From: Perkinsus chesapeaki
Lineage: Eukaryota; Perkinsozoa; Perkinsida; Perkinsidae
Assembly (NCBI GenBank): GCA_013115145.1
Contig: JAAPAO010000361.1
Location: forward strand, 1-36,409
DNA length: 36,409 nt
Direction of reading: 5' to 3'
Position 1 is the first letter of the stretch. Each line of letters opens with the position of its first letter. The notes below the pieces were generated by a model that made no database searches, was not told the DNA's origin, and saw only the letters and a list, made by a program, of their open reading frames with translations. Positions 29,989 to 36,409 of the stretch are shown in pieces. Position numbers and translations under genes: made by a program.

Positions 29989-31538
29989 TGGTTGATTCGG
30001 GAAAGACCAGCGCGTGGGCTGGCGGAGCGAAAGGAACAGTGAAGCGTTCAAGGATTTGGCTAACGAAGCGAAACCGAGAGGCCGGCTCGAAGAGAGTAAA
30101 CAACTACCGAGGCTTCCATAAGATACATACTGGCATCTACGGCCAGAAGGTGGTGCTGACTCACAGCTCGGCTATGGACGCCTTAGGCAGGTTAAGACAT
30201 GCTTCTTGGTGAAGCGAGGTAGCCCTTGTCGGAGGATGGTCATAAAGCAGTATTCGAGGGCCACGATGGCACGGCAGCGACTGCCTGTTTACGGCAAGAG
30301 AGGGTACGATCCTACTAGACGGACTGGCTCCAGTGTTAGGGGATTAGGTCAGTCACACTGGTAACGGGAACTACTCTGATCGAGGATGAGATACGTATCT
30401 TAGAGAGGATAAGACATAAGGGAGTGCCCCACGTGGTGAGCTGATGGGTTGTTCAAAGGTCTCTGGTTCGATTCCCCCATCTGTCGTAGGTGCATTTACA
30501 TGAGATACTTTCCTCTCCTACCGAGGATCACATTATCCTGGCCTTCGAATATGGCGGCAGCCAAATCATGCAGTACGCTTACGGTCGGCCTCTTGACTAT
30601 GTCGCCTCCAGCAGCAGCACACCTTGCAACCTCTCTGGTTGGTCTTTCACTTCGGCTCACGGGCCCATCCTCCTGTTCAGGAGAATTTTCCCCCGTCGTT
30701 TACGATGCAGAAAAGGCTCTTGCCCCCGAGCTACTTCGGCAGCTCCTCTCAGCTGTCTCTAAGCTCCACTCAAGTACTGCCTTTATTCTCCGCCCTGCTA
30801 TTCGTATTCGTTCAGTTGGTATAGTCCACAAGGATATCAAACCCGACAACATCCTCATAAAGGGGCCGGACTGGTCCTGGGGGCTCAAAGACCTCAATAA
30901 TACCACACCTGACGGCGGAGAGTACGCCTTAGCTGCTCCATCGTTACATTATCCTTCTATTGTGTAGCACTCCCTCCTATGCCTCCATGCCAAGCCTGAC
31001 CCTATGCGACTTCAACTCGGCCGTTCAAAAAGAGGATCCTGCCGATATGGAGATCTATGACGCCTTGGGCACCACTGCTTTCTCCCCACCGGAGGTTTTC
31101 TTCGGCAAAGGTCTTCCGGCACCTTTGGTCTATCTATCATCGTGTTCATGTCAGATCCGGTAACAGGGGGAGTGTGCGGGAAGGCGAGGGATGTCTGGAG
31201 CATCGGAGTCACGTTCTTTACGATGATAACGGGTGAGTTGTAAGCATTGATGGTTTTGGTACCGCTGAAGGCTTTAGGGAAGCTTCCATGGCGGCCGTCC
31301 CAAGCTGAGGGAAGCCCAAGCGGCAATCTCTCATTACAGTTGGCGATACTGAATGATCCCCTCAAGCTACCTGACGACTGCCCCCAAGTACCGCAAAGGC
31401 TCCATGCTTAATCGGCTTACCGACTAGGGTACTCATTATTTTCAGGCCGCCCTGGAGCTCCTAAAAGTCCTCCTCACGAAGGACCCCAAGAGTCGAATTA
31501 CCACTGCAGACGCTTTATCACATCAGTTCCTCATTTGA
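29988..31538 (+). CDS. LKB1/CaMKK-like protein kinase
   Basis: Exons: 29988-30190, 30235-30303, 30348-30435, 30490-30583, 30681-30773, 30816-30921, 30968-31110, 31167-31232, 31278-31387, 31446-31538, joining to 354 aa, nearly all kinase domain. The glycine loop is TGIYGQKV (48-55). The ATP lysine is K72 in RMVIKQ. The C-helix is LIEDEIRILERIRHKGVPHV. The catalytic loop is IVHKDIKPDNILI (D189), with HKD as in LKB1. The metal-binding motif is LCDFNSA (D232), that is DFN instead of DFG. GTTAFSPPEVF is the activation-segment end; DVWSIGVTFF and ILNDPLKLPDD, followed by DPKSRITTADALSHQF, fit the CaMKK/LKB1 group. Such kinases act upstream of AMPK-type kinases. The residues before the glycine loop are basic. 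The start is the only in-frame ATG upstream of the glycine loop; see the finding on the overlap with the Nudix gene. Confidence 0.82.
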
Positions 31539-32359
31539 ACCCCCCCCCATCAGTTGTGTTGGTAAATCATAAGCGCGCGAACACACGTTAGGTGGCTGGT
31601 AGACATGTCCGCTGGCCCTCTCCCGCTGTCGGGCCTCACCGGTGTGAGCTCAGTTTTGGAAAAATATTCTTCCCTTGCGGACATATGCAAGCTCCCTATT
31701 GTAGCATTCAGCAACGATAGCAGTCTCTCGTTCAGTGTGATCGGCATCAGGCGAAAAAGCTTCCGAATTTGTGGAAGCATTGCATCCTGGTGGACTGGAT
31801 CGGCCCTCCGACACATGCAGACATGGACAGACCGTAACACCAAGATCCTTGGATGTTTTAACAGACAAGGAGCAGGTATCCGGAAGGGACGCTCGGTGCC
31901 GTGTACAATACAAAATACGGTGAAGCTGGATTCACGTAGTCGCATCTGCGTCAGTGAACTTGGCATTGTCTTGTCCCAGGGCGCGCGGATACTTCCCTAA
32001 ACCTTTATGGAACTCTCCAAGTACACGGTTGTGGGTCAGGGAGCATGCGATGGATTGGCTAGGGATGCAACCCGACGAGCCTAATCATCACGGACCATTG
32101 CAGCGTAATCTACTCTGGCCCTTCCCTTCGTAGATGCATTCCAGGTTACGATACCTCCCCACATCATATTGTCACCGGGTTCGTAGCAAGCTCACATATA
32201 CGTAAGGGCCAATGGTGTATGCACTCATAGTGAGATGCCTCTATCAGCTATTGTGAATGATCATCATCTCGCGGCCACACTGCATGCCTGCCTCTAGCAC
32301 GTATCTCCCCCATGTGGAGCTTGTTGCGTTCTTCATGTCAAGTTCGCTTCGATCAGATA
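31539..32359. other. Intergenic stretch, doubtful frames only
   Basis: About 820 nt. A 131-codon plus-strand frame starting ATG 31605 and a 138-codon minus-strand frame (31550-31966) overlap each other. Neither resembles a known family nor joins to other exons. At most one could be real. Nothing else is seen to 32359. Confidence 0.45.
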
Positions 32360-33620
32360 GCAAATTATGCAACGCTACAGCTTATTATTATCAACATCTT
32401 TGAACATCTTGAACACCGCCATCATAAAACATGTCGAAAAAGTCTCACTTACCTTCCTCCTCCTCGTCAGTACGCATGTCATTGAGTACCTGAAGCTAAA
32501 TAGTTTCTTGAAAACGAGCCCTATCAATCGCCTGACCTTTCGGACTCCCTCCCTTCTGATAGATGAGGGATGTTCTCTGAGAGAGCCTTTAGGCATTTGG
32601 AGCGGTTCTTCAGATTTTGAGCCTCCGGAACCCGGGGCTTCCAAATCCGAGGTTTCGGTTGCGCCACTCATAGATCTGGACATGTAGCTCGCCAAGTCCT
32701 TGGGAAGCTTTGACTTCATCTACAAGACGCAATTGCAGGCAACTTCACTCGGAAAACCTGAAAGCGCACCTCGTTTTCTGTCCTGTAAATAACTGCTCTC
32801 TGTTTGTCCCGGCCCTTGGAGGCTTCAGCCTTAATTTTTGGGTCGACTTGATAGACGAAGGTTCCCCCGAGGTTGTCCGCCACTCTATAGATACAGGCTC
32901 TCGTTAAATGTAAGTAAAAATTACTCACACTCCAATAGTAGCTTCGCTGTATCTTAGCCGGGCGACCAGAGTGACACTCGACAAAGGCGCCATACGTGAA
33001 GCCAACTCATGGGCTCTGACCATCCATAAGGGGGTACCACGCCCATTGTCGGGAGGATCGGCTTTGCTGGCAAAGGAGCGCTGGTGCTGCGTCCACTAAG
33101 TTTGGTAAAACTTACCCGATATCGGGGAGAATGACAGAAAGCGAGTTAACGCGACCCAGCTCTGCTGCAGCGGTGGATTGGGCCTAACTCCAAGTGACAC
33201 ACTAACAATCTGGGACTCTTTGGGACATATTCTCACCCCACGCTCCAGGTCATGGCCCTCCACGGCTTCTTCTGGGGTTTTGTAAGCAAATAATAAACCG
33301 GGGTACGCCGGCGGGAATGATAGAGCTCTTGAGATACTATTCATGACACCTTGTACCTGAGTAGGAACCAAACGATGAGGCAGGAGGCAGGCTCATGGCA
33401 TACCAACTGTCGTGAGTTCGTCGAAAGCCAGTAAACTTCATACGTCTCGACGGTTACAATGGTTACGTCCTTGAATGTTGTCGGTGCTACAGACCTGTGC
33501 AAGCGACTGATTGCAGAGAATTGCATATCATATGCTCCCTCACTGGCATTCGTCGATCAACTGCCGTCCCGTGCCCTGCCCGAGGAGAAATTTGCGGGTA
33601 TTAGGAATTTGTTTGTTGGA
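32360..33620 (-). CDS. Unresolved multi-exon gene, function unknown
   Basis: Several minus-strand open segments look coding and join in phase, but I could not fix the start or the end. Clearest is an exon covering about 32758-32885 (reading VADNLGGTFVYQVDPKIKAE), spliced through a 38-nt intron (32720-32757) to an exon beginning 32719 (KSKLPKDLASYMSRSMSGA, then Ser/Gly/Glu-rich). That exon ends near 32545, and a short exon reading LQVLNDMRTDEEE follows. Upstream segments at about 33240-33350 (SFPPAYPGLLFAYKTPEEAV) and 32940-33070 probably belong to the same gene. No domain is recognised. Coordinates are the outer limits of coding-like sequence, not a proven CDS. Confidence 0.4.
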
Positions 33621-33730
33621 AGCCGCCACTAGATGATCACCTAGCTTGCGGCATATCTCACTCCTATCTAGAGCTGTCTTGTCCGCGCGTCTGAAACAGC
33701 CTGTTGAACGCGAAACGGGGAACGGGTGTG

Positions 33731-34629
33731 CTACTCTGTATTGTCCTGGTTCACCACGAACGCATCGTAGACTGGACTAGCACCGCATCTTGCGGTAATG
33801 GCCTCGTTCTTGGCGAATGCTCCTAGCAATTCCTTGCTAAGTACCGGTTCAGCTCTCGAGTCATCAGTCACAAAAATAACAGCGCACTTCGGAGCATTAA
33901 ATATTTCCTCCATAGTTGCGGCTACATCTTCGAAATCGTAACTCCCCGGGACCAGATTCCGAAAGAGAGGTTCCTTGTGTTTCTTAGTCGTATAATAAGC
34001 ATTGGTTCTGGTTTGGCCGAATCCGTCAATAACTGTGGAACTTCCTTGAGTGATTTCCAAAAATCTTGTAGTAGTTGGAGGGATCACAGGATCGATAGCT
34101 ATAACTCCGGCTAGCTTCAAGGAGAAGAAAAGACTGAAAGGAAGGACGTAGGAAACTTCTTAGGAGCAACTTACGATGTATGAATCGCCAGTCCGGCAGC
34201 TAGGCTGCTACCACCTATAAAAATGTTGGAGTAAGGCGAGCTTTTGCCTAAGTCGTAAAGCATGTTCTCAACTTCCTGTCTGGCTGTCTCAAGTTCTTGG
34301 GGTGACTCTCCTTTCCTGCATGACAACAGTGTAGCCAGTCAGTTAAGTATAAAACCGAACGCGTACCAGCTGTCTGGCAGCTTATACTCCTTCCAGTTTG
34401 GACGTGAGGAACCGCAGTTTTTCTTGAAAGCCTCTGAGTTCGAAACAGCTTCATTCAATTCCTGGCAGCAATAGTTTTCCAAAAGCGTATCGAGCATACT
34501 ACGACCTACCCGCTGGACATCAACATGAAACTTATCAAACCCGTGAACGACCCACAACACATGACAGTGGTTGCTAGCCTCGCTGAGGCGACAACCAGCA
34601 AAGATGGATCCTAGAAAGGCTAACTTCAT
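33731..34629 (-). CDS. Alpha/beta hydrolase, acyl-protein thioesterase-like
   Basis: Exons 34367-34629, 34175-34315 and 33731-34133 join to 268 aa. The oxyanion-hole region is VLWVVHGFD (near 24-32). The nucleophile elbow is IGGSSLAAGLAIHTS, followed by LKLAGVIAIDPVIPP. This order and spacing match the phospholipase/carboxylesterase (APT1) family, where GFSQGG is followed by KLAGVTALS. A late IFVTDDSRAEPV fits the Asp region. No His is visible in the last ~30 residues, where the catalytic His should be, so the protein may be inactive or the C-terminal exon wrongly ended. The N-terminus (MKLAFLGSIFAG) is mildly hydrophobic, at best a weak signal peptide. Introns are 51 and 41 nt. Confidence 0.58.
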
Positions 34630-35021
34630 CGATGAAAAACTGGAAGAATATGGAAGCTCGAAAGTTGGATTAAGGCGAGCGATAACGTCGCGCCCACATG
34701 TGGAAGGAAGTCGAGCGTATCAAGTTCACGGGGACTGGGAAACGAATGATGCTCGAAAGGGTGTGCACTTGCGTGGCATCACTGGTGTAGCGGTTAACTG
34801 AAAACTATCATGTGCGCAATGTGCCTTGGGAATTATTCAATACCTCGATAGATAACAGTAATCAGTAGTAGAGTTGAGCTAGGCATGCTGATTCAAGGAG
34901 GCATGCCGGAAAAAGTAAGAATATCAATCCACTACGAACTAACTACGAACTTCATAGTATGAAGCTCTGCATGACAGATCTACGGGAGACCTCGCATGAA
35001 CAAAAGATTCGAATCGGGTCG
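34630..35021. other. Intergenic stretch
   Basis: 392 nt between two minus-strand genes. A 76-codon plus-strand frame overlaps the hydrolase start and is taken as chance. Nothing else is recognised. Confidence 0.5.
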
Positions 35022-35436
35022 CTACAAGAAAGATTCGCATGATATGCCAGAATAGGTCAGCTTAGTCTCAAGCACTGGCTCGTATACGTTCAACAAAGAC
35101 AGCATACTCAGGCAGCGCATTCCCATAGAACCGTGCCCGGGGATAATCTGGGGTACCTGTGGGCCACTAAAGACAACAACGGACAAAGAGGAAGGAAGTC
35201 CAATACGAAAGACCATAGCCCTCCATGGTGACCTGTATTATTGGAGGGCTGAGGTAAGGGAAGCCTCCACCCATTGCTCCTCCATAAGTACCGGCGCCCG
35301 GAACTGGAACCAGAAATACAGGTACTGAGAGGAAGCTGCAGTGGAGGGGTGTACGGGAGAGAGTTACATTGTAAGGGCGACTGTGAGGCAGCGCCAAGGC
35401 GACGCCTGTGGTGACGGCGATGATTACGACGTCCAT
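35022..35436 (-). CDS. Small secreted protein, PGHG family member A
   Basis: Exons 35233-35436 and 35022-35156 join to 112 aa across a 76-nt GT-AG intron (GTCACC donor, CCACAG acceptor). Residues 1-15 (MDVVIIAVTTGVALA) form a likely signal peptide. The mature part is Pro-, Gly- and Ser-rich (VPVFLVPVPGAGTYGGAMGG), then SPPIIQ, which joins to VPQIIPGHGSMG. I recognise no family. The join recreates the same phrase that is contiguous in the neighbouring member B (SPILQ-IPQVLPGHG), which supports both the splice and the kinship. The ATG sits in GCCGCCATGG; the frame is open upstream, so an earlier start is possible. Confidence 0.52.
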
Positions 35437-35752
35437 GGCGGCGAGAGAAGCTCCTGTGACGCGGCAGACCTGAATTACACGACCTCTCTGGGGAAGCCTC
35501 CACGCGGGAGGGCCGACAGTGGCATAAGAAGGTTCCACGGGCTCTCACCGGCAAAGCTAGTTTCCACTGCGTGATGGTCATGCTGATGGTGTAGGGATCC
35601 TTGGGTTATGCCAAGCACCATAAACTTCAAGATGCACGCAACTGTTATCTCGCTACTCTACAGTTACCGGCCGAATATCACGCTTTAAGCTTAGCCGAGA
35701 GGATATACTTCCCTCGTGACCAAGTGGTCAACTACAACGCTGGTGCAATTGC

Positions 35753-35977
35753 CTAGAGGAAGTTTGGCCGTTTTGGTCGTTCATGGAATGACAGCGCCAT
35801 GATATATGAATTCACAGAGTCCAGGCCTATTCCTTGAACTATGCCGTGACCTGGGAGGACCTGCGGTATCTGTAAGATAGGAGAGTCGAACCGATGAACA
35901 CTGGAGTAGCTTGTGGAAATTGAAGTATTCCCAGCAATATTATTGCTCGAAATACTAGCTCGTACTAATAATATCAT
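35753..35977 (-). CDS. PGHG family member B, 3' part
   Basis: An open segment reading SPILQIPQVLPGHGIVQGIG and ending NFL-stop at 35753. The resemblance to member A is confined to this phrase. An acceptor-like TTACAG lies exactly where member A has its intron acceptor, so only sequence from about 35870 down may be exon. The 5' exon was not found. No function is known. Confidence 0.35.
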   Translation of the reverse strand: MILLVRASISSNNIAGNTSISTSYSSVHRFDSPILQIPQVLPGHGIVQGIGLDSVNSYIMALSFHERPKRPNFL

Positions 35978-36165
35978 GATAATTCATCCTCTTTAGCAAC
36001 CATTGCAGCTATGTCGCGAGAATCAGCGTTATGTAAGAGCCGTAATGAAAGATGACGGATGGACTGCATTAAAAACTTCAAATTGAAGTATTCCATGCAT
36101 GCTCGAACGTTACAAAGCAAAAATTATGTTATAACAACCAGGAATACGCGATACAAATTGAAGTA
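35917..36165. repeat. Short direct repeats between PGHG members
   Basis: AAATTGAAGTATTCC occurs at 35917-35931 and 36080-36094, and its first 11 bases again at 36155-36165. They may be remnants of local duplication of the small genes here. Confidence 0.6.
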
Positions 36166-36238
36166 CAAGCTCGATGAAAGATACGCTTCTTTTGGAAAGA
36201 AGATGCAAGCTAGTTAAAAGTACTAGAGGCAAGCTTAC

Positions 36239-36347
36239 AGAGATGACATGGGGCCAAATGAGGTTCCGAGGCACGTATCCAGAGAGCACCCGACCAAAAG
36301 GATCTTTGCTGAAACCGTGACCACCGGGTATCATATTGATGTCGTGT
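36239..36347 (-). CDS. Possible PGHG family member C, partial
   Basis: A minus-strand segment reading MIPGGHGFSKDPFGRVLSG with a GTAAGC donor at 36238. The IPGGHG phrase resembles the PGHG motif of members A and B. The upstream part would lie beyond the window edge. It is a weak call based on a short motif. Confidence 0.25.
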
Positions 36348-36409
36348 GCCCACTAGGCATGACGAGTTATGATGATAAGTTATGTAGGTTTCAGTATATC
36401 TGCCTTTTG

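Noticed and set aside
30465-30490. CTGGTTCGATTCCC, reminiscent of a tRNA T-arm, in a kinase intron
   Set aside because: Only two of five T-stem pairs form, and no acceptor stem is present. The surrounding bases are a normal intron between two kinase exons.
31550-32000. Two overlapping frames of about 130-138 codons on opposite strands
   Set aside because: They exclude each other, have no recognisable motifs and no exon partners. Kept only as a remark on the intergenic entry.

Overview
The window looks like nuclear DNA of a small-genome protist, most probably a Perkinsus-type alveolate (Perkinsozoa). This is an inference from gene content and architecture; no marker gene settles it. Coding density is high, genes lie on both strands, and most genes are cut into many short exons by GT-AG introns that are usually 42-56 nt long. 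I rebuilt the genes by hand from reading-frame continuity, splice sites and remembered family alignments. Twelve of the spliced models close perfectly in frame from ATG to stop, which is the main internal check on them.

Layout. 1-70 is a pure C homopolymer. 124-3435 (minus) is eIF3b in 20 exons, divergent from an intronless KH-domain protein (3606-4733, plus). After about 1 kb with nothing recognisable come a 4-exon orphan (5820-6685, plus) and a 5-exon Hikeshi homologue (6862-7610, plus). 8244-13603 is a tandem triplet of intronless FAD/NAD(P)-dependent oxidoreductases (AIFM2/FSP1/NDH-2-like). The outer two are nearly identical and the middle one is diverged. 14134-18577 (minus) holds tRNA-dihydrouridine synthase DUS1, ornithine decarboxylase and a small coiled-coil protein. 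19230-22959 (plus) is a 15-exon protein kinase with a very long orphan N-terminus. 23144-26325 (minus) holds a basic orphan, mitochondrial GrpE and ribosomal protein eS6. eS6 is divergent from NOP56 (26481-28720, plus). Then come a signal-peptide-bearing Nudix hydrolase and, overlapping its stop codon, an LKB1/CaMKK-like kinase (29041-31538, plus). The right end (minus) has an unresolved multi-exon gene, an acyl-protein-thioesterase-like hydrolase, and two or three small paralogues sharing a PGHG motif.

Functional themes are translation and ribosome biogenesis (eIF3b, eS6, NOP56, DUS1), protein homeostasis (GrpE, Hikeshi), polyamine synthesis (ODC), redox (the triplet) and signalling (two kinases). 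These look like ordinary neighbours, not a pathway cluster. The most unusual observations are two apparent ultra-short introns (16 and 23 nt) inside NOP56 and a 25-nt one in the long kinase, the intronless and partly homogenised oxidoreductase triplet, the overlapping or possibly fused Nudix/kinase locus, and the PGHG family at the right edge.
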